Notes: generated from the sequence alone by a model not told the origin. Shown: positions 48,881-58,118, numbered from the stretch's first letter. The stretch: 64,000 nt of DNA from an uncultured Eggerthella sp. (GCA_900542065.1 UQLU01000003.1:62001-126000); one strand, 5' to 3'. Made by a program: numbers and translations.

Positions 48881-49041
48881 TGCGCATTGCGCTTCTTTGC
48901 CAAGCATTTTGCTTTTAGAAAGTACGCAGCAAGGGCTTGCTGCTAAAGCATTTTGGTAAAGAAATAAGGCCTGTGTATTTTTGCTTGAAGATTAATTGCA
49001 GTATCAAAAATGCTAAGGCGAAGCCACGGCATTGGAGTTTT
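48881..49041 (+). promoter_or_regulatory. Strongly folded leader of the 3D-domain gene (candidate riboswitch or attenuator)
   Basis: TTCTTTGCCAA (48893-48903) pairs with TTGGTAAAGAA (48953-48963). Inside, TGCTTTTAG (48910-48918) pairs with CTAAAGCA (48943-48950), one bulge. At the tip CAGCAA (48927-48932) pairs with TTGCTG (48937-48942). A second hairpin follows: GTATTTTTG (48975-48983) with CAAAAATGC (49005-49013), closed by GCCT (48969-48972) and AGGC (49016-49019). It does not show the GGGGGAACC-type core of the c-di-AMP (ydaO) riboswitch that often precedes cell-wall genes. Confidence 0.55.
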
Positions 49042-49794
49042 TTGGCTAAAGCCAGTTCACATAACGGAAATCGAATTGCCCCGATTATTGGCGTTCTTGT
49101 AGCTATGATCGCGCTGGTGGCAGTACTGGTATTTGCTGGTGCTACGCAAGCACAAGGTTCGGGTCAAGAAGATTCTTCAACGCTCGGTATTGGTTCGTCC
49201 CAAGCAAGTTCTGATGGTGCTCAGCTTTCTGCGGCTGATCGTGCTTCTGGTGCTTCCGGAAATCAAAATGACACGATGAGCGTTTCTGAAACGGTTGATT
49301 TAACCGATAGTTCTCAGCGTTCTATTACGGTAAAAGATCCTGATCCCGTAGTGGTTCCCATTGCGATAGATGAATCTAATCCTGAAGCGGTTGCTAAAGC
49401 TTCTGAAGTATGTACGCTCGATCCCCTGCCTACCGCTCCTCGTGTTGCGCCTGACGTAAACGATGGAACTTGGTCAAGCGGTAAAGCTACGGCTTACAAC
49501 ATCACTACCAACGATGACGGTCAAGGTAACTTTGGCGTTACCGATACTGCTTCTGGTAGGGCTCTTAGCGAAAACGGCATCACCGTTGCTGTTCCTGTAT
49601 CGCAGTCTCACCTGATCGGTAGAATCGTAGAAATTTGCTACGACGGCAAGGTAGTAATTGCTACGGTTACCGACACTGGTGGATTTGAAAAATATGGTCG
49701 TTCTCTCGACTTGGCACCAGGTGTCTATAAAGCCTTCGGTGCGTCGGTTCCCGATGAATGGGGCGTACGTACGGTTTACTATCGCTTCCTGTAG
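49042..49794 (+). CDS. Membrane-anchored 3D-domain (double-psi barrel) protein
   Basis: An exported protein probably acting on peptidoglycan. After a basic start (AKASSHNGNR) comes one hydrophobic helix (IAPIIGVLVAMIALVAVLVF), then a Ser/Asp-rich linker of about 100 residues. The C-terminal 100 residues form a 3D/RlpA-like barrel: SSGKATAYNITTNDDGQGNF, VTDTASGRALSENGITVAVP, VIATVTDTGGFEKYGRSLDL with the signature aspartates, and EWGVRTVYYRFL. I prefer TTG 49042, with GGAG 4 nt upstream. The frame is open back to 48937, but that part lies in the folded leader. The length is 250 residues from this start. Confidence 0.72.
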   Translation: MAKASSHNGNRIAPIIGVLVAMIALVAVLVFAGATQAQGSGQEDSSTLGIGSSQASSDGAQLSAADRASGASGNQNDTMSVSETVDLTDSSQRSITVKDPDPVVVPIAIDESNPEAVAKASEVCTLDPLPTAPRVAPDVNDGTWSSGKATAYNITTNDDGQGNFGVTDTASGRALSENGITVAVPVSQSHLIGRIVEICYDGKVVIATVTDTGGFEKYGRSLDLAPGVYKAFGASVPDEWGVRTVYYRFL

Positions 49795-49824
49795 TAGTTC
49801 GTGTATACCAAACTCAAGTAATCC

Positions 49825-49857
49825 AAAGACGTCCCGTGCAGGTGCGTCTTTTCTTTT
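49825..49857 (+). terminator. Terminator after the 3D-domain gene
   Basis: AAAGACG (49825-49831) pairs with CGTCTTT (49845-49851), followed by TCTTTTT. Confidence 0.7.
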
Positions 49858-49953
49858 TATAATGACGTACTAGACAAGAAAGTAGTACTGAAGTGCAGCG
49901 CTCAACAGACTACTAGATACTGCTAGGTACTATGACATTTGTAAAGGATTGGT

Positions 49954-50613
49954 ATGAGCAACGTAATTATTGTTGGATGCGGACGCGTTGGATCGCGTTT
50001 GGCTTTAATGCTGTCAGACCATGATGATAATGTGTGCGTAATCGATCGTAATCCACGTGCTTTTGCAGCACTTGGACGCGACTTTAACGGTTCAACCTTC
50101 CCTGGAGTTGGCTATGACGAAGAGGTGCTTGTTGCGGCAGGTATTGAAGACTGCGACTTTATTGCAGCAGTAACCCAAAGCGACAATGCCAACCTTATGG
50201 TGGTAGAAATCGCTCGTCGTCTGTATGATGTGCCCCACGCCGTTGCTCGTCTCTACGATAGTTCTCATGAACGCACCTATATGCAATTAGGTATCGACTA
50301 TGTGTGTGGCACGACGCTCGTAGCTGAAGAGCTGTTCTCTAAAGCAACATCTGGTATTGGAGATCACATTGCTACGTTTGCTGATTATGAGGTGTTGCAG
50401 TTTGCACTCGATCTTAGCTCAACAGGGCAAACTTCTATTAAGGTATCCGAATTAGAATCTCGTCACGCACTTCGAATCTGCGCATTTGAACGAGCTGATG
50501 GCAGCATCAGTTCCATTCCGTCTTCTTCAAGCATTCTGTATCAGGGTGATGCGGTATTGGCGGTCGTTGCGCAAAGTGCTATTCCCACTATTGCAAAGTT
50601 TGCTCAGGACTAA
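49954..50613 (+). CDS. TrkA-type potassium channel regulator (CeoB-like)
   Basis: A 219-residue cytoplasmic ring-forming regulator of a Trk/Ktr K+ transporter. The NAD-binding RCK_N motif is VIIVGCGRVGSRLALMLSDH with VIDRNPRAFAALG, and NLMVVEIARRLYDVPHAVAR follows. A short RCK_C domain begins near residue 150. It is followed 11 bp later by a second TrkA gene, an arrangement known in actinobacteria as ceoB-ceoC. No TrkH/KtrB membrane subunit is in the window. AAAGGATT precedes the ATG. Confidence 0.9.
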   Translation: MSNVIIVGCGRVGSRLALMLSDHDDNVCVIDRNPRAFAALGRDFNGSTFPGVGYDEEVLVAAGIEDCDFIAAVTQSDNANLMVVEIARRLYDVPHAVARLYDSSHERTYMQLGIDYVCGTTLVAEELFSKATSGIGDHIATFADYEVLQFALDLSSTGQTSIKVSELESRHALRICAFERADGSISSIPSSSSILYQGDAVLAVVAQSAIPTIAKFAQD

Positions 50614-50624
50614 CGGAGGAGCAC

Positions 50625-51296
50625 ATGTATATCGTTATTGTAGGTGGCGGCAAATTAGGCGCATATCTGGCAAGCACGCTTCTTCGTGGAGATAACCAGG
50701 TTGCCATCATTGAAGAAGAAGAAAGTGCCGCTATTGAACTTTCCGAAAAGCTTGATGGTTCTTGCTTAGTCATACATGGCGATGGCTGTTCGGCAAGCAT
50801 CCAGGAAGATGCGGGAGCTTATCAAGCCGATGTATTTGTGGCAGCAACGGGCCAGGACGAAGACAATTTGGCAGCATGCGAAATTGCAACGCGCGTTTTC
50901 GATGTTCCTCGTAGTATCGCTCGTGTTAATAGCCCTAAAAACTTACGAATTTTTCGCCGTCTAGGAATTGAAAGTATTTCTTCGACAGCGCTGATTGCTC
51001 ACATGATTGAAGAAGAAGCAATGATGGGATCCATGAGTGCGGCGGTAACGTTGACAAGTGATCAGATTGCGCTGACAGAAATCAAAGTTCCCAACATGCG
51101 CTTTCACGACAACTACCATGGCGTACGTGCCCTGGATTTGGAATTTGGTGAAGGAGTTCGTCTCATAGCAGTATCTCACGCCGACGAAGTGGAAGTAGTA
51201 GGTTCTGAAACACGAATTCTTCCCGGCGATCAAGTTATTGTTGCGGCAGACACTGACCGTGTGGATGAAGCCATCGATTTAGTACGTTCGTTGTAG
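50625..51296 (+). CDS. TrkA-type potassium channel regulator (CeoC-like)
   Basis: A 223-residue paralogue of its upstream neighbour. It begins MYIVIVGGGKLGAYLASTLL with the acidic ligand-binding AIIEEEESAAIE, then DNLAACEIATRVFDVPRSIA and an RCK_C domain (about 140-223) ending in LPGDQVIVAADTDRVDEAID. The two probably form hetero-octamers controlling potassium uptake. CGGAGGAG lies just before the ATG. purB follows with its own site 61 bp downstream. Confidence 0.9.
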   Translation: MYIVIVGGGKLGAYLASTLLRGDNQVAIIEEEESAAIELSEKLDGSCLVIHGDGCSASIQEDAGAYQADVFVAATGQDEDNLAACEIATRVFDVPRSIARVNSPKNLRIFRRLGIESISSTALIAHMIEEEAMMGSMSAAVTLTSDQIALTEIKVPNMRFHDNYHGVRALDLEFGEGVRLIAVSHADEVEVVGSETRILPGDQVIVAADTDRVDEAIDLVRSL

Positions 51297-51357
51297 TTGT
51301 ATGATTTGTTGCAAAACGGCACAATAAATACGCAAGAAATAACAGGAAGGAACGCGC

Positions 51358-52701
51358 ATGATTGGTCGTTATACCCGTCCCGAAATGGGAGCAATTTGGG
51401 AACTTCAGAATAAGTTTGAAATCTGGAAAGAAATTGAAGTATTGGCTTGCGAAGCTCAGGCTGAGTTGGGTAAGTCTGGTATTACCAAAGAAGAAGCAGC
51501 TTGGATTCGCGAGCACGCTAACTTCACGGTAGAGCGCATTGATGAAATTGAAAAAGTTACCAACCATGACGTAATCGCGTTTACTACCAACATGGCAGAA
51601 TACATCGATGCCGATTTGCCTGAAGGAATGGAACCACCAAGCCGTTGGGTTCACTACGGCATGACTTCTTCCGACTTGGGCGATACTGCACTTTCTTATC
51701 AGATCACCCAGGCAATTGACATTATTTTGGCAGACGTAAAGCAGCTGGGCGAAACCTGCAAGCGTCGCGCTTTCGAATTCCAGGAAACACTCTGCGTAGG
51801 CCGCACCCATGGTATTCATGCAGAACCAATGACCTTCGGTATGAAGTTTGGTTCTTGGGCGTGGGCGCTCAAGCGTGCACAGACTCGTTTAGAAGAAGCT
51901 CGTCGCGTTGCGGCAACAGGTGCTATTTCTGGTGCAGTAGGCACCTATTCCAGCATTGATCCTTTTGTAGAGCAGTACGTTTGCGAAAAGCTTGGTTTGA
52001 CGCCTGATCCTCTTTCAACTCAGGTTTTGGCACGCGATCGCCATGCACAGGTTATGACTTCGCTCGCTGTAACCGCTTCTACGTTGGAATCTATTGCTAT
52101 GCAGGTTCGTTTGCTGCAGCAATCCGATGTTATTGAAGCAGAAGAGCCATTTGCCAAGGGTCAGAAGGGTTCGTCTGCTATGCCTCATAAGCGCAATCCT
52201 ATTACTGCAGAGCGCGTATGCGGTTTGTCTCGTGTAGTAAAAGCAAATGCTCAGGTAGCATTGGACGATGTCGCTCTGTGGTACGAACGTGACATTTCTC
52301 ACTCTGGTGCAGAACGTGTTGCGCTGGCCGATAGCTTTATTGCTCTTGATTACATGTTCGGCAAGATGCAGTGGATGCTTGACGGTTTGCAGACCTATCC
52401 TGCAAAGATGGAGCACAATTTGTGGCGCACCAAGGGTCTTATTTTCTCTTCGAAGGTATTGCTTGCTTTGGTTCAGACGGGCATTACGCGCGAAGATGCT
52501 TACGTTATCGTTCAGCGCAATGCTATGAAGGTTTGGGAAGACATTCAGAATGCGGTAGATGGCCCAACCTATCGTGAGCGCTTGGAAGCAGACCCTGAGG
52601 CAAATCTTTCTAAAGAAACGCTCGATGAAATCTTCGATCCTTGGGATTTCTTGACTCGCAAAGATGTTGTGTTTGATCGCTTGAAGGAACTCGAATTTTA
52701 A
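51358..52701 (+). CDS. purB: Adenylosuccinate lyase
   Basis: Removes fumarate from SAICAR and from adenylosuccinate. At 447 residues it carries the fumarase-superfamily signature GSSAMPHKRNPITAE, the catalytic GRTHGIHAEPMTFG and VHYGMTSSDLGDTALSYQ. CAGGAAGGAA precedes the ATG. A bidirectional hairpin (52807-52838) separates it from the convergent Tat-signal gene. Confidence 0.97.
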   Translation: MIGRYTRPEMGAIWELQNKFEIWKEIEVLACEAQAELGKSGITKEEAAWIREHANFTVERIDEIEKVTNHDVIAFTTNMAEYIDADLPEGMEPPSRWVHYGMTSSDLGDTALSYQITQAIDIILADVKQLGETCKRRAFEFQETLCVGRTHGIHAEPMTFGMKFGSWAWALKRAQTRLEEARRVAATGAISGAVGTYSSIDPFVEQYVCEKLGLTPDPLSTQVLARDRHAQVMTSLAVTASTLESIAMQVRLLQQSDVIEAEEPFAKGQKGSSAMPHKRNPITAERVCGLSRVVKANAQVALDDVALWYERDISHSGAERVALADSFIALDYMFGKMQWMLDGLQTYPAKMEHNLWRTKGLIFSSKVLLALVQTGITREDAYVIVQRNAMKVWEDIQNAVDGPTYRERLEADPEANLSKETLDEIFDPWDFLTRKDVVFDRLKELEF

Positions 52702-52806
52702 TGAGCCGATTATTCCAATAAGGCGTTCAGCTGGTTCGTGAAGCATTGAATACTTAGCGCTGTACAGGAGTGCCTTCGGAATATGCGGAAAACATAGTAG
52801 CTATGA

Positions 52807-52838
52807 AAAACGGCCGATGCGTTTGCATCGGCCGTTTT
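52807..52838. terminator. Bidirectional terminator between purB and the Tat-signal gene
   Basis: AAAACGGCCGATGC (52807-52820) pairs perfectly with GCATCGGCCGTTTT (52825-52838) around GTTT. A-tracts and T-tracts flank both sides. Confidence 0.88.
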
Positions 52839-52846
52839 GGTAGGTT

Positions 52847-54364
52847 TTACGCAAAAGGACTTTCGATCGCGCCTTCGATTGGCGTAAACACACGAATGAG
52901 CGTGTGATTGTTTTCAGCATCAACATCGTCGATAACCTGGGTGAGTCCTACAAATGAAGAGCAGGTACCCGATGAAACAAGCTGCTCACCATAGTCATCT
53001 GCTCCGCTGACGGTGTCGATAGCGAAGTAGCTTTTACTTGCAAAGTGAACGCCGCTTAATGCTGTGGTGGATTTTACGATGAACCAATTTCCACACCAGC
53101 AAGGAGCGGTGATGGGGGTTCTGCTGTAGCGGAACCAGGATAGGTTGTTGTAGTTGTATGGGTTTGCCGCGGATCGTGGAGTATAAGTTCCTAAATTAGC
53201 AATGCCGCCGCCATAGTTGTAGATACTGGTGAATCCAAAAGAAAAGCCGCTGGTGCCATATCCCACTACATCAGGGGTCATAGATGAGGGCAGGGTCATT
53301 TGGTCGACCGTTTGTAAGCTATCGGCAGAAATTTTGGTCAACTGATAGTACATGGTGGTGGAATCAGCGCGTGGAGTGATAATTACTCCATCGGTTGCTG
53401 GAGTAACACGAGTAGCAAAGGCGCGCTTGGACGAATATACTACCTGACCTTCCGCAGAACCAAATGAAGCAGCTTTCAGTACGGCAGCTTCGTTAGCCGC
53501 TTCTCCTTGCGGGTTGGGGCTCATCTGCCAAAAGGCGGTGTTTTCTACTGCGGCAAGCGAAGGCATAAGCCAGTTGCTATCGCCTTCTTCTACTTGCTGA
53601 ATACCAGAGGCGCTGCCATCGCTGATGGAAGCGGTGTACACACGCCAACGGGATTGGTAAGGGTTCGATTCGGTCCACACAAGACCACTTTCGCTACAGC
53701 GAACATCAAGAATCTCGAAGCCTTCTTCGGCGCCCTGTGCTTCGTTAAGAACGGTTGCTGTGTTTCCGCTCGATAAATACAGCAGGCTAACCGTATTGAG
53801 TGGACTTGCGGTATCGGTGGGATTCAAACAGGCGGCAACACTGTCGTTGTCTGCCCAAACCAAAGTGCCAAAAGGTAACTCGAAAGAGCCAGTAAGCTGA
53901 ATGTAGTCAGTATAGTTTTCGATAAGGGTATAGTCCGCCTGCTGCTCTACCGCATTTTCGGGAACGCTGATAGAAGTAATCTGATCAGAAGAATCGTTAT
54001 CAAAGGCACTTGAGGCTAATGAAATGCCGCCTCCAACTGCCGCGATGCCGCCTATAGCAGCAGCACCTATTAAAAGGTTTCTTCTAGTGAACAAAACTTC
54101 TGGTGTCAATTTAGAGCCAGGAGCAGGACCACCAACATTAAGGGGATTTGGCTGATAACCAGGGGTAGTATTCTTTACCGTCTTTTTAGAGCCAGTGCCA
54201 AACTTTGAATGTGCACCAAAGCCTGCGGCAGGTCCCGAGGTAGAAAATCCTTTTTTTACCACACTTGGTTTTCTGCCAGAACGGGCAGAAGGACGGCTTC
54301 TGTGGGAATTTCGTGATGGTTGGAGGTTTTTGCCTGGTATGTTTCGCCTACGATTTGATGCCAA
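52847..54364 (-). CDS. Large exported protein with internal twin-arginine-type signal
   Basis: A 505-residue protein of unknown function. A very basic, Ser/Pro-rich region of about 85 residues (NRRRNIPGKNLQPSRNSHRS and onwards) precedes FTRRNLLIGAAAIGGIAAVG, a Tat-like twin-arginine plus hydrophobic segment. The 380-residue exterior part is rich in Ser, Thr, Trp and Tyr, with repeated short strand-like blocks (SLLYLSSGNTATVLNEAQG, SGLVWTESNPYQSRWRVYTA, TAFWQMSPNP), suggestive of a beta-propeller. It starts with TTG, preceded by GGAGTTATT. It may stay anchored. No neighbour indicates its role. Confidence 0.72.
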   Translation of the reverse strand: MASNRRRNIPGKNLQPSRNSHRSRPSARSGRKPSVVKKGFSTSGPAAGFGAHSKFGTGSKKTVKNTTPGYQPNPLNVGGPAPGSKLTPEVLFTRRNLLIGAAAIGGIAAVGGGISLASSAFDNDSSDQITSISVPENAVEQQADYTLIENYTDYIQLTGSFELPFGTLVWADNDSVAACLNPTDTASPLNTVSLLYLSSGNTATVLNEAQGAEEGFEILDVRCSESGLVWTESNPYQSRWRVYTASISDGSASGIQQVEEGDSNWLMPSLAAVENTAFWQMSPNPQGEAANEAAVLKAASFGSAEGQVVYSSKRAFATRVTPATDGVIITPRADSTTMYYQLTKISADSLQTVDQMTLPSSMTPDVVGYGTSGFSFGFTSIYNYGGGIANLGTYTPRSAANPYNYNNLSWFRYSRTPITAPCWCGNWFIVKSTTALSGVHFASKSYFAIDTVSGADDYGEQLVSSGTCSSFVGLTQVIDDVDAENNHTLIRVFTPIEGAIESPFA

Positions 54365-54543
54365 AATAACTCCTGGTCAAAGCTATAATATAAACTTCTA
54401 TAAAACTATTTATGTACAATATCATTGTGACAGTTGGGTTTCGTTTAAAGTAGTCAAATGAGCAATTGATACAATAATTGCAAACGAATGTGAGAAATAG
54501 GTAGCAGCTAAGATAAATTTGGTGCCTATTGGGAGGTACGAAT

Positions 54544-55260
54544 ATGACTTCTACTAATGAAAATACTCGTCGAATTCTGTTGGTTGAAGATGAAAAAGCT
54601 ATTCGTGATGCAGTAGCAGCATATCTCGAACGTGAAAATTATTGGGTAACTGCAGTAGGCGACGGTCAGGAAGCACTCGAAGAGTTTTCTAAACATCATT
54701 TCGATTTGGTCGTTCTGGACCTTATGCTTCCGCGTGTTCCAGGCGAGCGTGTATGCCGCGTTATTCGTGACAATTCCAGCACGCCTATCATCATGCTTAC
54801 CGCTAAGGGCGAAGTTGAAGATCGTATCATCGGCTTAGAGCTTGGTGCAGACGACTACTTGATTAAGCCATTTAGTCCTCGCGAATTGGTAGCACGTGTT
54901 CGCGCACTTCTTCGTCGCGTTCATTCTGATGTTGAGCCTCAGCGTGAGGTAATGGACTTTGGTGAACTCACTATCGACATTTCTGGCCACAAGGTTTTGG
55001 TTAACGGTGAAGAGGTTGACCTTACTGCAAGCGAATTTAAATTGCTTACCACGTTGTGCCGCTATCCTGGTCGCGTATATTCCCGTATGGAACTAGTTGA
55101 AAAAGTTTTGGGTTACGACTTTGAAGGTTATGAGCGCACTATCGACTCGCACGTAAAGAACCTTCGTGCCAAGATTGGTGACAACCCTCGTAATCCTAAA
55201 TGGCTTCACACGGTTCATGGTGTTGGTTATCGCTTCGAGGATCCAACCAAGCCAAACTAG
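54544..55260 (+). CDS. OmpR/PhoB-family response regulator
   Basis: A 238-residue two-component regulator. The receiver domain has the acidic pocket in ILLVEDEKAIRDAV, the phospho-acceptor Asp59 in LVVLDLMLPRVPG, Thr in IIMLTAKGEVEDR and Lys in YLIKPFSPRELVARVRALLR. The C-terminal winged helix ends YERTIDSHVKNLRAKIGDNP-type, with GVGYRFEDP. I start at ATG 54544, which follows TTGGGAGG. The kinase gene comes 217 bp later, beyond a terminator. Confidence 0.95.
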   Translation: MTSTNENTRRILLVEDEKAIRDAVAAYLERENYWVTAVGDGQEALEEFSKHHFDLVVLDLMLPRVPGERVCRVIRDNSSTPIIMLTAKGEVEDRIIGLELGADDYLIKPFSPRELVARVRALLRRVHSDVEPQREVMDFGELTIDISGHKVLVNGEEVDLTASEFKLLTTLCRYPGRVYSRMELVEKVLGYDFEGYERTIDSHVKNLRAKIGDNPRNPKWLHTVHGVGYRFEDPTKPN

Positions 55261-55361
55261 GCAGAGATAGTGGACGGAAACTAGCCTCAACCGCCAGAGC
55301 TATCGGGCTTTCAAAAATGAGCCTGAGTGCGGTAAAGTACAAAAAGGTGAAACGTATACAA

Positions 55362-55392
55362 AAAGCGTCTTGCTCAAGCAGGGCGCTTTATT
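55362..55392 (+). terminator. Terminator between response regulator and kinase
   Basis: AAAGCGTCTTGCT (55362-55374) pairs with AGCAGGGCGCTTT (55377-55389) with two G-T pairs and a two-base loop. Confidence 0.7.
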
Positions 55393-55477
55393 ACTAAAAG
55401 CAAAGGTATCGGCTACATTTGCAAAACTGAGGTTGATTTCCTTTGGTGTTTGCAAGTTTCATTACTAAGGAGTGCCT

Positions 55478-56971
55478 GTGTTTTCACGTAAAGAGTCTCA
55501 AGGCGCATCGAATGAAGAATTGTCCGAGTTGCCAGGACTAGAGGAAAAGAAGGGCATCAATATTTCGTTTACTAAGCGCGTTATGTTGGTTTCCATTGCT
55601 GTTTCCCTGATCACTATCATTTCTTCTATTGTGGTGCTTTCGTTTGTGTGGAATCAGCATTTTCAGTCCTACACGCGCGAAAACGTGCAGCGTGTTGCCG
55701 ACGGAACTGCTGCCGCCATCGCCGATGGTTACGAACAGTCCAACGGCGATTGGTATAGCGGTGCGTTGTCTGCCGCTGCTTCTGCTTCATCCTTGTACGA
55801 TTCTGTGTATTTGCAGGTGCGCACCAATGACGGAACAATCGTTTATGACGATCGTCCCGATGAGGTTTTGGGCCCTGTTACCGTTCAAGAAGATGGTTCG
55901 AATGTGGCCGCGGCGCCCATTATGGTTAAAGGCGAAAAGGTCGGTACAGTATTAGTTCGCGTACCGGGTTCGGAAACGCTTTTAACAAAATTTGATGAAG
56001 ATTTTCGCGATAAGTCGTATAACGCAATGTTTTTCGCTGCTGCCATTGCACTGATCATAGCCATGGTTTTGGGTGCAATTTTTGCGCGCGCAATTGTGGC
56101 TCCTATCAAGAAAATTACCAATACAGCGAAAGCCTTAAAAGAAGGCGACTATTCGGCCAGAACAGGGCTTTCGGGAACTGATGAAATTGCGCGATTAGGC
56201 AATATGTTTGACCTTATGGCGGATTCTATCGAAACGAATCGAAAGCTTGAACGCCGACTGGTTACTGACGTTGCGCATGAGTTGCGCACACCTTTGATGG
56301 CTATTCAATCGACCGTTGAAGCGATGATTGATGGCGTATTTGAGCCTGATGCTGAACGCCTAGAGACGCTCAATTCGGAAGTTCAGCGCTTGTCGCGATT
56401 GGTTGATGCGTTGCTGAAGTTGTCTCGTCTGGAAAGTCGCACAAAGCCGATCGAGCAGAAAAAGGTCGATCTAACGGAAATGCTTTCTGCGGTAGTGCAA
56501 ACGCATCAAGCCTACATTCATGATGCGGGTCTTAACCTGGAGTTCGAATACGACCCTCATGTATACGTATTTGGCGATGCCGACTTGTTGCGTCAGGCAA
56601 CAGCGAACCTGATTTCGAATGCGGTGCGCTATACGCCCGAAGGCGGCACGATTACCGTTAAAGCGAAAAAGGGCGACTTGATGGGGCAGATCGTGGTTAA
56701 AGACACAGGCATTGGTCTTACCCCTGAAGAAGCCAAGTTGGTATTCCAGCGATTCTGGCGTGCTGATTCTGGTCGTGCTCGTGCAACGGGAGGATTAGGC
56801 ATTGGTCTTTCGGTTGTTAAAGAAATCGTAGATCAGCACAATGGCTGGGTACGAGTAGAGGGCAGACCTAATGAAGGTGCCTGCTTCACTATCTACATTC
56901 CGCTCTATTCCGAAAACTCTCGCAAACGCACTACGAAGCGCAACAGTAGACAGAACGCGAACAATAGATAA
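55478..56971 (+). CDS. Sensor histidine kinase
   Basis: A 497-residue membrane kinase, probably the partner of the upstream regulator. TM1 is near residues 30-52 (VMLVSIAVSLITIISSIVVL), followed by an extracellular sensor of about 125 residues and TM2 (AMFFAAAIALIIAMVLGAIF). Then come a HAMP linker, the DHp box VTDVAHELRTPLMAIQSTVE (phospho-His), N-box LISNAVRYTP, G1 DTGIGL and G2 GGLGIGLSVVKEIVDQH. The second GTG (55478) has AAGGAG at proper distance, so I prefer it to GTG 55472. The basic C-terminal tail (RKRTTKRNSRQN) is unusual. Confidence 0.94.
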   Translation: MFSRKESQGASNEELSELPGLEEKKGINISFTKRVMLVSIAVSLITIISSIVVLSFVWNQHFQSYTRENVQRVADGTAAAIADGYEQSNGDWYSGALSAAASASSLYDSVYLQVRTNDGTIVYDDRPDEVLGPVTVQEDGSNVAAAPIMVKGEKVGTVLVRVPGSETLLTKFDEDFRDKSYNAMFFAAAIALIIAMVLGAIFARAIVAPIKKITNTAKALKEGDYSARTGLSGTDEIARLGNMFDLMADSIETNRKLERRLVTDVAHELRTPLMAIQSTVEAMIDGVFEPDAERLETLNSEVQRLSRLVDALLKLSRLESRTKPIEQKKVDLTEMLSAVVQTHQAYIHDAGLNLEFEYDPHVYVFGDADLLRQATANLISNAVRYTPEGGTITVKAKKGDLMGQIVVKDTGIGLTPEEAKLVFQRFWRADSGRARATGGLGIGLSVVKEIVDQHNGWVRVEGRPNEGACFTIYIPLYSENSRKRTTKRNSRQNANNR

Positions 56972-57117
56972 AACAGCGCGGCTACGGATCTCAATATCGG
57001 GTGCTCTCGCAAATATTGCCCGCAAATATATAAGATACTTTCTGCTTTTTCGTGCAAGTGCTTTGAATATGTTAGATAATAGGAACTTGCGAATATTCAC
57101 TTTAAGGAAGGACCATC

Positions 57118-57993
57118 ATGTCTGGAATCGACATCAAGCCCGACGCACAGGGTAAGGTGCGCGACCTGTACGACCTGGGAGACAAGCTTCTCTTGGTGGC
57201 GTCCGATCGCATTTCTGCTTTTGACTACATTTTGGAAGACGAAATTCCCTATAAGGGCCAGGTACTTACGCAGCTTTCCTGCTTCTGGTTTGATTTGCTC
57301 TCCGATGCAGTAGACAACCATCTTATTTCTGCCGATGTTGCAGATTTGCCTGAGCAGTTTAAGCCCTATTCTGATTACTTGGCAGGTCGCTTCATGTTGG
57401 TTAAGAAAGCTGACATGTTCCCTGTTGAATGCATCGTCCGCGGCTATTTGACTGGTTCCGGCTTGAAGGACTACCAGGCAACTGGCGCCGTATGCGGTAT
57501 TAATCTGCCAGAAGGCTTGGTAAATTCTTCCAAATTGCCTGAAGCTATTTTCACCCCATCCACTAAGGCTGAAATTGGCGACCATGATGAAAACATCAGC
57601 TTCGATCGCTGCGTTGAAATCATCGGTGAAGAAAACGCTACTGCTATTCGCGATTTGACGCTTGCGGTATACAACCGCGCTGCTGATCATGCTCGTGATC
57701 GTGGCATTATTATTGCGGATACCAAGTTCGAATTCGGCGTGGTTGATGGCAAGATTATCTTGGGCGATGAAGTTTTGACGCCAGACTCTTCTCGTTTCTG
57801 GTCTGCTGACACCTACAAGGTAGGCGAAGAGCAGCCAAGCTTCGACAAGCAGTTCGTACGTAACTGGCTGAATGCTAACTGGGATCGTACGGGCAACCCA
57901 CCTCGTCTTCCCGAAGATATCATCAAGAAGACCAGCGAAAAGTATATTCAGGCATACGAAAAAATTACTGGTAAGGCATTTGTCGCTCAGTAG
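57118..57993 (+). CDS. purC: SAICAR synthetase
   Basis: Condenses CAIR with aspartate in purine synthesis. At 291 residues it is the longer, Saccharomyces-like/actinobacterial form rather than the short E. coli form. It has GKVRDLYDLGDKLLLVASDR, SAFDYILEDEIPYKGQVL, PVECIVRGYLTGSGLKDY and IIADTKFEFGVVDGKIIL. AAGGAAGG precedes the ATG. Inverted GGTACAAC...GTTGTACC arms (58010-58017 and 58062-58069) lie downstream. Confidence 0.96.
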   Translation: MSGIDIKPDAQGKVRDLYDLGDKLLLVASDRISAFDYILEDEIPYKGQVLTQLSCFWFDLLSDAVDNHLISADVADLPEQFKPYSDYLAGRFMLVKKADMFPVECIVRGYLTGSGLKDYQATGAVCGINLPEGLVNSSKLPEAIFTPSTKAEIGDHDENISFDRCVEIIGEENATAIRDLTLAVYNRAADHARDRGIIIADTKFEFGVVDGKIILGDEVLTPDSSRFWSADTYKVGEEQPSFDKQFVRNWLNANWDRTGNPPRLPEDIIKKTSEKYIQAYEKITGKAFVAQ

Positions 57994-58118
57994 GATGTAC
58001 GGCGGAATAGGTACAACGCTAATAACTAAGAGTGCTTAACAATAGTTGAAGGCGCTTAATAGTTGTACCGTGTTCGATTTGTGTTCCTGCAATGCGGCCT
58101 AGCAAGGAGTTTTAAAGA

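Noticed and set aside
48875..49041. c-di-AMP (ydaO) riboswitch before the 3D-domain gene
   Set aside because: Gene type fits, but the conserved G-rich core of that class is not visible; kept only as an unassigned structured leader.
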